A stretch of 64,000 nt of DNA. It comes from Mastigocoleus testarum BC008. Its GTDB lineage: Bacteria; Cyanobacteriota; Cyanobacteriia; Cyanobacteriales; Nostocaceae. Positions 17,966 to 29,331 of this stretch are shown piece by piece. Made by a program: the position numbers and the translations under genes. The stretch lies in NCBI RefSeq assembly GCF_001456025.1, contig NZ_LMTZ01000119.1:20527-84526 (forward strand), in the 5' to 3' direction. The notes under the pieces are model-generated. The model saw only the letters and a list, made by a program, of their open reading frames with translations. It did not search any database and had not been told where the DNA came from. Every line of letters starts with the position of its first letter. Position 1 is the first letter of the stretch.

Positions 17966-20900
17966 ATGAATAACGTTTATTTTTCTTTATCACAACTGGA
18001 AATCAGAAAGAAAAACAAAAACCTTTATCTGATATTATGCTTGGTATTTTGTTCGTTATTTGGCAATACACCAAAAGTCTCAGCACAATCAACACAAATT
18101 CAAATTATCCCGGATACTACTCTTCCCATCAATTCTGTAGTGTCCCCCGATACTAGTGGAAATTTGATTGAAATTACTGGAGGAACAGCTGCAGGAAATA
18201 ATCTTTTTCACAGCTTTCAACAATTTTCTGTTCTTGATGGTCAAACAGCTTTCTTCAATAATGGATCGAGTATAGGAAGTATTTTCAGTCGGGTTACTGG
18301 TAGCTCAGTTTCTAATATTGAAGGGATAATTCGTGCAAATGGGACAGCTAATCTATTTTTTATTAACCCCAAGGGCATTATTTTCGGTCCCAATGCAACT
18401 CTGGAGATTGGTGGTTCATTTTTAGGAAGTACTGCAGAAAGTATTAAATTCAGTGATGGTAATTTTTATAGTGCTGTTGACCCCCAAGCACCACCTTTAC
18501 TAAACATCAATATTCCCGTTGGTTTGCAATATGGTACTGAGCCAGGAAATATTATTGTTGAGGGGACTGGGAATAGTACGGGTTTTGCTGACCCCAGTAA
18601 TAATGATTATTCTCTAGTTAAAAACTTTCGTCCTTCTGGATTACAAGTAGACCAGGGAAAAAATTTAGCTTTGATTGGAGGTAATATCGCTTTAGATGGG
18701 GGAAATCTAACCGCAGCAGAAGGACATATTGAATTAGGTAGTGTTAAGCAGGGTTTAGTTGGACTTAATACTAGTAGTGAAATTTGGACATTTGACTATC
18801 AAGGAGTAGCTGGTTTTACAGATATTGCTTTAGCAAATGCAGCTTCAGTGGAAGTTAGTGGTAATAGTAGTGGTACGGTTAACGTTCGCGGACAAAATAT
18901 TTCTCTAACAGACGCTTCCGCCATTCTCTCTAACACTTCAGGAAATGGAACGGGAGGAAGTATTACTCTTAACGGTGCAGATTCCGTCAGAATTACAGGG
19001 GTATCTCAAAACCAAATTCCTTTTGTTTCCTATGTTTCCACAGATACTACAGCAGGTTCAACAGGAGCAGGGGCAGATTTAAATATTGATACCAATTATT
19101 TATTAGTTGCTGGCGGCGCTCAAGTAGCTAGTGCTATTTTTGGCAGTGGTAAAGGTGGAAACTTAAGTGTAAATGCAGAGCGGGTAGAGTTAATTGCAGG
19201 TTCCCGCGTAGCTGGTTCGAGCGGTCTGTTTGCTCCCATTGTCCCAGGAGCAACTGGTGATGGGGGAAATATTAATGTAGACACCGATAGTTTATTAATC
19301 GCTGGAGGAGCCCAAGCTTTTACTCTTTCATTTAGTAATGGTAAAGCAGGGGATTTTAATATTAAGGCACAAGATATTGAACTTAATGGAACTTCTCCTA
19401 ATGGGACTCCTAGTGGTTTATTTAATAATACTTTTGCCGGTGGAGATGGAGGTAACTTAAGTATTAATACTGATACTTTAAAAGTTATAGACGGTGCTGA
19501 TATTGGTTCTACCGTTGGAGGCTTAGGAAATGCTGGAAATATCGATATTAAAGCAAATAATATTGAATTAAGCAGCGTTGATTCTTTAACAGACCCCAGT
19601 CAAATTTCTGCTTCCGTCCAATCGAGTGCGACAGGAACAGCTGGAGATATTAACATCGAGACTAACAGCCTCAAGCTTAGTGGTGGAACCCAAATAAATT
19701 CCAGTGTACTCGGTACCGGACAAGGAGGAAATCTTGCTATTAAAGCCAGCGAGATTAATTTAACTGGATATTCTGCAGTTGCTAACAGATCTACTGGTTT
19801 ATTTGCAACTGTTATTCCCGGTGCAACCGGTAATAGTGGTAATTTAGCGATCACAACCGATAATTTACAGGTATCAGATGGAGCACAAATTGCTGTTAGT
19901 ACTGGTGGTTCTGGATCTGCTGGTAATCTTACAGTTACAGCATCCAACTCAGTAGAATTGAGCGGTAATGCAATTCAAGCTGGTGGTGGTAGTAGTGGTT
20001 TATTTTCCAGTGCGGTTTTGGGGAATGGAAACGGTGGAAATATAAATTTAACAACCGATAGACTAACTGTAAAAGATGGTGCAACTATTAGTGCAAGTAA
20101 CTTCTTAAGTGGTAGCAATGCAGATATTTTAGCAGGAACAGGAACCGGTAAAGCAGGAAATATCAATATTAACGCCCCAACCATTGAACTAGATGGAGTA
20201 GATACTGATACTCCTGCTAGCATTACAGCTTCAACTTTTGCAGGGGGTGGGGGAAATATTTTTCTTAATAGCAACACAATTACCGCTCAAAATGGCGCTC
20301 AAGTAACAGCAGAAACTTTAGGAGAAGGTGCTGGTGGTGCTATTGAAGTTTTTACAAATAATCTAAATCTTACTAGTGGTGCAACTTTCAGTAGTAGTAC
20401 TGTTGCAGCAGGAGATGCGGGAATAATCTCTGTAAATAGTAACTTGCTGGATATCTCTGCACAAGGAAAAATTACTACTAGCAGTACGGGGACAGGTCAA
20501 GCTGGCAATATTAATTTAAATAGCGATCGCATTCAAACAGATGGAGGCTTTATTACTGCAACTTCAGAACAAACAGGTGGTGGTGATATCAATATTTTCA
20601 GCAATGAAATTCTATTACGAAATAATAGCTTAATTAGCACCAGCGTTTTAGATAGTAATGGTGGTGGGGGAAATATTTTTATTGATAATTCTAATTTTAT
20701 TTTGGCACTCAATAATAGCGATATTAGAGCTAATGCTGTATTTGGACCAGGAGGTAATATCGATATTACAACCGAACTTATTTTCACCGATTTAACCAGT
20801 GATATTGATGCTTCATCTCAGTTTGGACTTGATGGAGTTGTTGAGATTAAAAGTCCCGAATCAGAAAAAGACTTAGGTACGGGTATCTTACCTGAAGATA

Positions 20901-21205
20901 TTACAGATCCTAGTGGTCTGATTACAGCAGCTTGTCCAAGTAGTGGCGAAAATATTTTTGCAGTTACGGGTAATGGGGGAATTCCCAATAGTCCATATCA
21001 GAGTCATTCTCTTAGTTCAAATTGGCACGATCTGCGTCCAGCTACACAACAAACAACCAAAGTAAATACAGCAAAAGTCGCTCCCTCAAGAAAGCCGATT
21101 AAAGAAGCTACAGCAACTATCATCAATTCAGATGGTGAGTTAGAATTAGTCGCTTTGAGCCCTTTATCCACACACAATTGGATAAAGTCTAGTTGTCGAG
21201 GCTAA
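17966..21205 (+). CDS. TpsA exoprotein with filamentous-haemagglutinin secretion domain
   Basis: The 1079-residue protein has a signal peptide (cleavage near VSAQS, residue 41) and then a complete TPS secretion domain, including the NP-G motif (FINPKGIIFGPNATLEIGG). Residues 260-960 are a long series of beta-helix rungs with GGNI/AGNI-type turns. The C-terminal part carries CPSSGENIFAVTGNGGIPNSP and ends SSCRG; C990 and C1077 could form a disulfide loop like the one anchoring HMW-type exoproteins. It is probably exported by the TpsB encoded at 7005-9005. The start is supported by AGGGTGAG just upstream. Adhesion or surface-layer function is likely, ligand unknown. The CHAT gene follows after 124 bases. 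Confidence 0.9.
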   Translation: MNNVYFSLSQLEIRKKNKNLYLILCLVFCSLFGNTPKVSAQSTQIQIIPDTTLPINSVVSPDTSGNLIEITGGTAAGNNLFHSFQQFSVLDGQTAFFNNGSSIGSIFSRVTGSSVSNIEGIIRANGTANLFFINPKGIIFGPNATLEIGGSFLGSTAESIKFSDGNFYSAVDPQAPPLLNINIPVGLQYGTEPGNIIVEGTGNSTGFADPSNNDYSLVKNFRPSGLQVDQGKNLALIGGNIALDGGNLTAAEGHIELGSVKQGLVGLNTSSEIWTFDYQGVAGFTDIALANAASVEVSGNSSGTVNVRGQNISLTDASAILSNTSGNGTGGSITLNGADSVRITGVSQNQIPFVSYVSTDTTAGSTGAGADLNIDTNYLLVAGGAQVASAIFGSGKGGNLSVNAERVELIAGSRVAGSSGLFAPIVPGATGDGGNINVDTDSLLIAGGAQAFTLSFSNGKAGDFNIKAQDIELNGTSPNGTPSGLFNNTFAGGDGGNLSINTDTLKVIDGADIGSTVGGLGNAGNIDIKANNIELSSVDSLTDPSQISASVQSSATGTAGDINIETNSLKLSGGTQINSSVLGTGQGGNLAIKASEINLTGYSAVANRSTGLFATVIPGATGNSGNLAITTDNLQVSDGAQIAVSTGGSGSAGNLTVTASNSVELSGNAIQAGGGSSGLFSSAVLGNGNGGNINLTTDRLTVKDGATISASNFLSGSNADILAGTGTGKAGNININAPTIELDGVDTDTPASITASTFAGGGGNIFLNSNTITAQNGAQVTAETLGEGAGGAIEVFTNNLNLTSGATFSSSTVAAGDAGIISVNSNLLDISAQGKITTSSTGTGQAGNINLNSDRIQTDGGFITATSEQTGGGDINIFSNEILLRNNSLISTSVLDSNGGGGNIFIDNSNFILALNNSDIRANAVFGPGGNIDITTELIFTDLTSDIDASSQFGLDGVVEIKSPESEKDLGTGILPEDITDPSGLITAACPSSGENIFAVTGNGGIPNSPYQSHSLSSNWHDLRPATQQTTKVNTAKVAPSRKPIKEATATIINSDGELELVALSPLSTHNWIKSSCRG

Positions 21206-21329
21206 CCATCTCCTAACCTCCCCTTGGTGAGGAATATCAGTTTTTATAGATTACTAAATTATTTAGCAGTTAGGATTGCCATATCCAAATTTAAGACTAT
21301 TGAAAATTTAAAAGTATTGAGAAACTTTA

Positions 21330-23927
21330 ATGAAATTAATATTTATGCGTAATTTTATCTTAGGAATTTTGATTGGCTTAGGAATTGTTTGTACTCCCGT
21401 AGCAGTTGTTCGTGGTTTACCCCCAACAATAGAACAAAAAATAAATACTGGAAGAGAAGCGATGTTGCGCGGTGATTACTTAAATGCGATCGCCCAATGG
21501 GAGAAAGCTAAAAATGAAACATCACGCTTAGAAGCTAAAGATCTAAAAATTGAAGACCTGGAGAGCAAAATACTGATTGATGTTTTTTTGTCCTTGGGCT
21601 ATCAAGAAATAGGTGATTTAGTCCAAGCACAAAAAGCTATTACTTCAGCAATTAAACTATCAGATAATCAAAAATTAAACTCCACTCTCGTCGCTAAAGT
21701 TCTCAATACTCAAGGTAATCTCGAACTCAAACAAAATAATCCCCAAGCAGCAGCTTTAAATTTTCGCAAAGCAAAAGAAATATATCAACAAGAACGAGAT
21801 ACTGAAGGAGAGGTTGGTGCTACAGTTAATGAAGCAATAGCTTTACAAAAACTGGGTAAATACCGCACAGCAAAAAAAAACCTTCAAGAGTTGGAAACAA
21901 AGTTAAATTCAATACCAAAACTACTACAGGCATCAGTATATAAAATCTTAGGAATAACCTACGCCACTATTGGAGATTTTCCCACAGCAATCGAAAAACT
22001 CGAAGCCAGTATTGCTTTAACCCAGGAAACAGATATAGAAGCAACAGCTAAAACTGGAATTGACTTAGCTGCGGTACTTCAGTTTTCTGAGCCCCAAACT
22101 GCTACTAAATTATTGCAAGAAGTCGCATCGGTGTCGAAGAATAGAGAAACCCAAGCTATTGCTTTGCTTAATTCCATTGATATTGACATTGAAAGTCAAA
22201 ATTGGGAGCGAGCTATTACCACTGCAAATCAGAGTCAAGATTTAATTCTGAACTTACCAAACAATGATTTTGCCAAAATCGATTTAATCAAAAAAATGGC
22301 AAAATTAGAGTCTTATACATCTCCTAATTTTAGAGCTTCTCGTCAAAATAAAAGCTCTAGAATTATTGCTTCTAAATCTATCTCTAACAAGCGATCGCAA
22401 CCCTTAATTAATAACCGACACAAACAGTTGTTAGAAAAAATAGCCCAATCCGCACGATCTAAAGGTACTGCGAGGACAGAATCTTATGCTATTGGGACTT
22501 TAGCTTATATAGAGGAACAACAAGGAAATTTAAATCGAGCCATCGAACTCAATAAATATGCTCTCAGCTTAACTGATGCGATTGCTGCTGATGATATAGC
22601 TTATCAGTGGGAATGGCAATTAGGAAGAATTTTTAAAACCCAAGGGAAAATCGAGAATGCGATCGTATCCTATCAAAAAGCCGTAAATAATTTGGGTAAG
22701 ATTCGAGAAGATTTAGTGACTTTCAACCCAGAATCACAGTATTCATTTCGTGAAAGTGTAGAACCTGTCTATCGTCAGTTAGTTGAGTTATTAATTTCTC
22801 AACCGACCCAAGATAATCTCATCCAAGCGAGAAAAACTGTAGAATCTTTGCAGATGGCTGAGATGGAGAACTATTTTCGACAAGCTTGCTTACAAGCTAA
22901 ACCTGAAAAAATCGAGCAATTCGATCCCAAAGCTGCAATTATTTACCCTATAGTCACAGAAAACACTCTTGCAGTTTTAACTTCTATTCCAGGTCAACCG
23001 ATTAAGCTGCAAATTCAACCAATAACAGCTGCTGACCTTGAAAGTAAAATCATGGGATTAATGGCACAATTTAACCCAGTTTCTTCCGACGAAGAAAGAA
23101 AAACTCAGTCTCAAGAATTTTATAATTGGTTGATAAAACCTACACTTAATGACTTAAAAGCAGCAAAAATCAAAACTTTAGTCTTTGTTCTCGATAGTGC
23201 TTTGCGTAATCTTCCCGTAGCTGCTCTTTACGATGGTGAAAAATATCTGGTAGAAGATTATGCGATCGCCCTTACCCCAGGGTTACAATTACTACCTTCC
23301 AAAGCAATAAATAATAAACGCGTTGAAGCAGTGGTAGGAGCTTTGAGTGAAGCAAATCAGGGATTTTCTGCTCTACCAGCGGTAGAAAATGAAGTGCAAG
23401 ACATCGCAAACAATGTTAATTCTCAACTTTTACTCAACCAGAAATTTACTAACAATCGTCTTCGTAAGACTTTAAAAGAAACAACCAGCGCACCCATCTT
23501 ACATTTAGCAACTCATGGTCAATTTAGTTCTAAACCAGAAGAAACATTTATTCTGACTTGGAACGATCGTATCGGAGTTAATGAACTTGAAGAATTACTC
23601 AAAGTGCGAGAAGAAACCCCCAAATTAATTCCTATCGAGCTTTTAGTACTGAGTGCTTGTCAAACTGCCGAAGGAGATACTAGATCCGCTTTGGGTATTG
23701 CGGGAATTGCCCTCAGGTCGGGGGCAAGAAGCACAGTTGGAACTTTATGGCCAGTATCAGATGAATCAACTTCTATCTTGATGAATGAATTTTATCAGCA
23801 AATCAAGAAAACTTCTCAAAATAAAGCCCAAATATTGAGACAAGCGCAGTTAAGGCTAATTAAATCCAAAAAATTCAATCATCCTTTTTATTGGGCTCCA
23901 TTTGTATTGATCGGAAATTGGACTTGA
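21330..23927 (+). CDS. Secreted TPR-CHAT protein (caspase-like protease fold)
   Basis: The 865-residue protein begins with a signal peptide (FILGILIGLGIVCTPVAVV). Residues 30-480 contain about ten TPR-like helical pairs. Residues 560-865 form a CHAT domain with the catalytic dyad visible: H729 in HLATHGQFSS and C777 in LSACQTAEGD, followed by the conserved GIALRSGARSTVGTLWPV and NHPFYWAPFVLIG. CHAT domains are caspase-fold cysteine proteases. Export to the periplasm plus the position directly after TpsA suggests that it processes or regulates the exoprotein, which is inference. An alternative start at 21345 would leave the signal peptide intact. Confidence 0.9.
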   Translation: MKLIFMRNFILGILIGLGIVCTPVAVVRGLPPTIEQKINTGREAMLRGDYLNAIAQWEKAKNETSRLEAKDLKIEDLESKILIDVFLSLGYQEIGDLVQAQKAITSAIKLSDNQKLNSTLVAKVLNTQGNLELKQNNPQAAALNFRKAKEIYQQERDTEGEVGATVNEAIALQKLGKYRTAKKNLQELETKLNSIPKLLQASVYKILGITYATIGDFPTAIEKLEASIALTQETDIEATAKTGIDLAAVLQFSEPQTATKLLQEVASVSKNRETQAIALLNSIDIDIESQNWERAITTANQSQDLILNLPNNDFAKIDLIKKMAKLESYTSPNFRASRQNKSSRIIASKSISNKRSQPLINNRHKQLLEKIAQSARSKGTARTESYAIGTLAYIEEQQGNLNRAIELNKYALSLTDAIAADDIAYQWEWQLGRIFKTQGKIENAIVSYQKAVNNLGKIREDLVTFNPESQYSFRESVEPVYRQLVELLISQPTQDNLIQARKTVESLQMAEMENYFRQACLQAKPEKIEQFDPKAAIIYPIVTENTLAVLTSIPGQPIKLQIQPITAADLESKIMGLMAQFNPVSSDEERKTQSQEFYNWLIKPTLNDLKAAKIKTLVFVLDSALRNLPVAALYDGEKYLVEDYAIALTPGLQLLPSKAINNKRVEAVVGALSEANQGFSALPAVENEVQDIANNVNSQLLLNQKFTNNRLRKTLKETTSAPILHLATHGQFSSKPEETFILTWNDRIGVNELEELLKVREETPKLIPIELLVLSACQTAEGDTRSALGIAGIALRSGARSTVGTLWPVSDESTSILMNEFYQQIKKTSQNKAQILRQAQLRLIKSKKFNHPFYWAPFVLIGNWT

Positions 23928-23975
23928 CATCTCCCCCGGTAAAACATGGAGGATTCTAAACTAGTGTAAAAATTT

Positions 23976-24152
23976 TTACCTAAACATCTTGAAAATTAAT
24001 TCATAACAATAACCACCCAATAATATACCGAATGCTCCAATTAAACCCAAAAGTGGAGGAACTGGTGCAGGAAGCCTAATCCCAGCAAATACAACACCAA
24101 TTATCCAGCCACCAAGTAATGCCATTCCTGCCTGTCTAAAGAATTCACTCAT
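23976..24152 (-). CDS. XapX-domain small membrane protein (DUF1427)
   Basis: Starting at the Met at 24152 (MSEFFRQAGMALLGG) gives a 58-residue protein with two membrane segments and the motif LPAPVPPLLGLIGAFGILLG, typical of XapX proteins. A longer frame begins at 24200, but the added residues are basic and not family-like; GAGAAAG upstream of 24152 favours the short form. XapX proteins have no established function. The gene is convergent with the CHAT gene. Confidence 0.75.
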   Translation of the reverse strand: MSEFFRQAGMALLGGWIIGVVFAGIRLPAPVPPLLGLIGAFGILLGGYCYELIFKMFR

Positions 24153-24388
24153 AATCTTTCTCTTTATATAACGTTTTATCTTTAATCTGCTAAAGTGCAA
24201 GTTTTACTTGAGTTTTAATATCAGTGATTAATATGAGCAGTTAGTGATACATTACTGAGAATTAGCTAAGAATTACCCTCAGAAAGCTTAAGCAATGTAG
24301 ATTTATTTCTTCTCATAAAAAATAGATATTGCTTCTACCAGGTTTACCCGATAAAATCATCTAGTTAAGAGCATCCCATTGTCAGGGT

Positions 24389-25786
24389 ATGATTGAATCG
24401 CTTTTGCAGTCTAATTCACCACAAAATTCAGGAAAAGACAGGAAAGCCATTATTGTTGGTGCAGGTCCAGCAGGAACACTGATGGCATTGTATTTAGCAC
24501 AGATGAATTGGAGAGTAACCGTATTTGAGCGGAGAGACTTCTATGAAAAAAGTACAGGTAATTTGGGCGGAGTAAACAAATCAGGGCGTTCCTATAACAT
24601 TGTTCTCACTGAAAGAGGTATATTTGCGCTGCAAGAGGTTGGTGTTGAATTACCTCCTGACCTAAGCGTTACTTTAGCTGGTAATGTCAGACACACAAAT
24701 AAAGGCATTCGCTTCAATCAACCATTTAATAAAGCTATCTCCGTAAATCGTAATGTTTTGGCAAAGCAACTATTTCAGGAAGGGCGCTGTAGATTTCCAG
24801 AACACATAGAATATTACTTTGGTTATCGTTTAGAAAGTATTGATTTCGAGCAAAAGTTAGCAACTTTTCACAAAGAAAACGATTGTATAGAGCGGAATTT
24901 TGACTTACTTGTAGGTGCAGATGGGGTTTTCAGTACCGTTAGAGTATTGATGGAAAAATACTTTGACGGCTTTAGCTGCCAGCAAAACTTTGATAAAATG
25001 ATGTTTAAAGTTTGTCCATTAGGAAAAGTAACAGAATTACCTGATGCTCAACCTCAATGGGATAAATGTTTTCATACCTGGCCTAGTCATGAGCCTGTAA
25101 CTATTTTAGCTCCGCCCAGTTCCGATGGGTCGCTAAACGGAATTTTAATTATGCCACCAGAGGGAGAATTCACCTTTGATAAACTTAAAACTGAGGCAGA
25201 ACTAGAAGCTTTATTTCAAGAAAAATTCCCTGATATCTTAGCAGGGAAATCATTACCAGAAGATTGGGCAAAATACTTGCTTGAACAGAAGCCATCCTAT
25301 GGTGGTATCACTACTATATGTAGTAGTTTACATGGAGGAGATTGTGTCGTACTTGTTGGCGATGCAGGACACTCTGTATGGGCATCTCTCGGACAAGGTT
25401 GTAATGTAGCCTTGGAAAGTTGTGTAATTTTGGCACGAACTTTAGAGAAGTATAATGGTGACCTGACTAAGGCTTTACCTGCCTACACTATCAAACGCAA
25501 ACCAGATACAGATGCGAACGCTAGAATGTCGGAACAGGGATTGGGGAATAATAAGCGGGTAATAAAAACTTTATTTTTCACCAAATTGATGGCAATTTCC
25601 CTCTTTCATCAAATTTTACCAAGTTTATTTAAAAAGCCTGCTATTTTTCAAATAGGTCAACCAGATGTCCGCTACAGTGAAATTGAACAGCAAATGCAGA
25701 TACAAAACAAGCAATTATTAGGAGTGATGCTGTTTTTAATCGGATTTGCAATAATTTTGTCATTATTTGGTTTGAAGCTATTCTGA
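24389..25786 (+). CDS. FAD-dependent monooxygenase related to kynurenine 3-monooxygenase, with C-terminal membrane anchor
   Basis: The 465-residue protein has the FAD-binding GAGPAG motif at about residues 24-29, the second FAD motif GADGVFSTVR, and VVLVGDAGHSVWASLGQGCN near residue 325. GRSYNIVLTERGIFALQEVGV resembles the substrate-side helix of kynurenine 3-monooxygenase. The last 25 residues (LLGVMLFLIGFAIILSLFGL) form a membrane segment, as in mitochondrial KMO. No other kynurenine-pathway gene is nearby, so the substrate is unproven; hydroxylation of an aromatic ring using NAD(P)H is the family chemistry. It appears to be a single gene. Confidence 0.78.
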   Translation: MIESLLQSNSPQNSGKDRKAIIVGAGPAGTLMALYLAQMNWRVTVFERRDFYEKSTGNLGGVNKSGRSYNIVLTERGIFALQEVGVELPPDLSVTLAGNVRHTNKGIRFNQPFNKAISVNRNVLAKQLFQEGRCRFPEHIEYYFGYRLESIDFEQKLATFHKENDCIERNFDLLVGADGVFSTVRVLMEKYFDGFSCQQNFDKMMFKVCPLGKVTELPDAQPQWDKCFHTWPSHEPVTILAPPSSDGSLNGILIMPPEGEFTFDKLKTEAELEALFQEKFPDILAGKSLPEDWAKYLLEQKPSYGGITTICSSLHGGDCVVLVGDAGHSVWASLGQGCNVALESCVILARTLEKYNGDLTKALPAYTIKRKPDTDANARMSEQGLGNNKRVIKTLFFTKLMAISLFHQILPSLFKKPAIFQIGQPDVRYSEIEQQMQIQNKQLLGVMLFLIGFAIILSLFGLKLF

Positions 25787-26028
25787 GTATAGCGAACGAC
25801 TCTGTATTTCAGTCCCGAGCGGAAAAATTCTGGGAATTTGGCACATATCGCTACAGTAATATTCTAATGCTTCTGCCGTTCGGCTGTCTTTGTAGTGACG
25901 GTTTGTGAATTGCGAGATTACCCCAAAAATAATTTTTACGAGATTTGCCAAAACCTTTTGGAAATTTCCTGGGCAAAATGAGTAGTAAAAAATATATTCA
26001 TTTTGTACAACTAAGGATAATTAAAGAG

Positions 26029-26301
26029 ATGCATAAAGCTAAATCTGTAACAACTAGACCCAATAATAAAGTGATGGCTGCAACATTTGCCTCTGCAGTT
26101 GGTTCAATTGGTGGAATTATTGTTACTGCTTCCACACTTCCAGCACTGGAAAATATTGGGATCGTAATTCCCCAACAAGACCAACAAGCTTTCAAAGTTG
26201 CTGTTGCTAGTGTATTTACTGCCGGTGCGACATTTACACTTGGTTATCTTACACCTCCAGGATTAGAAGATGGTATAAAGGTTGATCCTGAAGATGGGTA
26301 A
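26029..26301 (+). CDS. Small holin-like membrane protein (paralogue of the protein at 56064-56306)
   Basis: The Met at 26029 follows AAAGAG directly and gives a 90-residue protein; upstream starts at 25978 (ATG) and 25945 (TTG) are possible. There are two hydrophobic segments (about 16-38 and 52-72) and the ending FTLGYLTPPG. The same plan is found in the 80-residue protein at 56064-56306 (AAT-A-A, two segments, GYLVPPA). Size and topology resemble phage holins, but no phage genes are adjacent here. Function is unknown. Confidence 0.65.
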   Translation: MHKAKSVTTRPNNKVMAATFASAVGSIGGIIVTASTLPALENIGIVIPQQDQQAFKVAVASVFTAGATFTLGYLTPPGLEDGIKVDPEDG

Positions 26302-26461
26302 AAATATACCTGTCTTGTAAATAAATAAACAATAGTTCAGCAAGTAAAATTATTTATACACTTAATCCTAAATTATATTAAATCCCAGTCTTATCAACAA
26401 AGAGTTCTCTGAGCAAAACTGTTTGGGAAAATATATTTGATGGACAAAGACTAGAATCAGG

Positions 26462-27130
26462 ATGGTTCAACAAATAATCCCATCTATAATTATGATTCGG
26501 TTATTACTAGCAGATGACCAACCACTATTTAGACAGGGACTAGCTTCTTTGCTATCCCTAGAAGAAGATTTAGAAGTTGTGGGAGAAGCCAATCACGGGA
26601 AAGAAGCTATTACCCTAGCTGAAACTTTACAACCTGACGTAATTCTAATGGATGTAAGGATGCCAATTTGTGATGGGGTGATAGCAACACGCGAAATTCA
26701 CAATCGTTTTCCCTGGATTAAAATCTTGGTGCTCACAACTTTTGATGAAGATGATTATATTTGGGAGTCTTTACAAGCCGGAGCACTTGGTTATCTCCTT
26801 AAAAGTACTCCAGCTTTACAACTTGCAGCAGCCATACGAACTTTATCTCAAGGACATTCTCAACTTGGTCCAACCATAGCACCTAAAGTTTTTGCCCAGC
26901 TACGTCCACCCGTAGTAAGTAAGCAAAATTCCTATGAAAATCTTTTTAGCGAACGAGAGTTGGATGTTTTGCGCTTAATTAGCCAGGGTAAGAATAACCG
27001 TGAAATAGCTAAAGCACTGTATCTGACTGAGGGTACCGTGAAGAATTATGTGACGCAGATTTTAGGAAGACTTGAACTTCGCGATCGCACTCAAGCAGCT
27101 CTATGGGCCAAAGAGAATATGAATATTTAA
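26462..27130 (+). CDS. NarL/FixJ-family response regulator (orphan)
   Basis: A receiver domain (IRLLLADDQPLFRQGL, phosphoacceptor D64 in ILMDVRMP, Lys in LLKSTPA) is followed by a LuxR-type helix-turn-helix (SERELDVLRLISQGKNNREIAKALYLTEGTVKNYV, shown here only as motif). It is a typical two-component DNA-binding regulator of 222 residues. No histidine kinase is adjacent. The Met at 26492 (MIRLLLADDQ) is where many homologues begin; the 26462 start adds ten residues. A hairpin at 27240-27277 may end the transcript. Confidence 0.88.
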   Translation: MVQQIIPSIIMIRLLLADDQPLFRQGLASLLSLEEDLEVVGEANHGKEAITLAETLQPDVILMDVRMPICDGVIATREIHNRFPWIKILVLTTFDEDDYIWESLQAGALGYLLKSTPALQLAAAIRTLSQGHSQLGPTIAPKVFAQLRPPVVSKQNSYENLFSERELDVLRLISQGKNNREIAKALYLTEGTVKNYVTQILGRLELRDRTQAALWAKENMNI

Positions 27131-27163
27131 ATTAAAATAATAATTCAATATAATTTTTTGATA

Positions 27164-27198
27164 TTTACCAATTACCAATTACCAATTACCAATTACCA
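27164..27198. repeat. Heptamer tandem repeat
   Basis: Five copies of a 7-base unit (ATTACCA, the first with one change) stand in a row downstream of the response regulator. Such short tandem repeats are common in heterocystous cyanobacterial genomes. They are not CRISPR. Confidence 0.85.
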
Positions 27199-27239
27199 TT
27201 CGCCGTTAGGCGCGGGCGTATACCAATTCTCAAATAAAT

Positions 27240-27290
27240 AATGTAGAGACTTAGCTATTTGCCTTTGCCCCTACATTATCATTTTATTTT
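27240..27290 (+). terminator. Possible terminator between response regulator and groEL
   Basis: AATGTAG (27240-27246) can pair with CTACATT (27271-27277), followed by ATCATTTTATTTT. It lies between convergent genes. The loop is long (24 bases), so this is a weak call. Confidence 0.4.
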
Positions 27291-27352
27291 GGCAGCAAGC
27301 TCGATATCACTGCACGGGTAATGCTCAAAATATGGCTAGATATAGCTGTAAC

Positions 27353-29038
<1,686 letters not shown>

Positions 29039-29071
29039 TCTTTCATCAAAGAGTGCTTTCTGTCTAACAAT

Positions 29072-29098
29072 TTAGCACTCAGAGGCGAAGAGTGCTAA
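29072..29098 (-). promoter_or_regulatory. CIRCE operator of groEL (HrcA site)
   Basis: TTAGCACTC at 29072-29080, a 9-base spacer, and GAGTGCTAA at 29090-29098 form the perfect CIRCE inverted repeat. It lies just upstream of the groEL start, so heat-inducible derepression through HrcA is expected. Confidence 0.96.
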
Positions 29099-29331
29099 CT
29101 ATAATTTTGACTTTTTTTCCTGTGAACCCGTAAATAACGGATGAATTAAACAAGAAAAGGAGATTATATCTTTAATATTCTTTTTGTACTTTGGGATTTA
29201 TCCTAATTCTCAGACTCACTTGTAAGAAATATAAATTCAGATCGAGGTAGAAAATACAATATTCGCGGAACAAACAGACTAATATATCAGTTAATATTCA
29301 TAGAAATTGACAAATATAGTTGATTTGGGGG

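Noticed and set aside
27164..27198. Possible CRISPR array
   Set aside because: The unit is 7 bases and there are no spacers; it is a simple tandem repeat. No other region has direct repeats with unique spacers.
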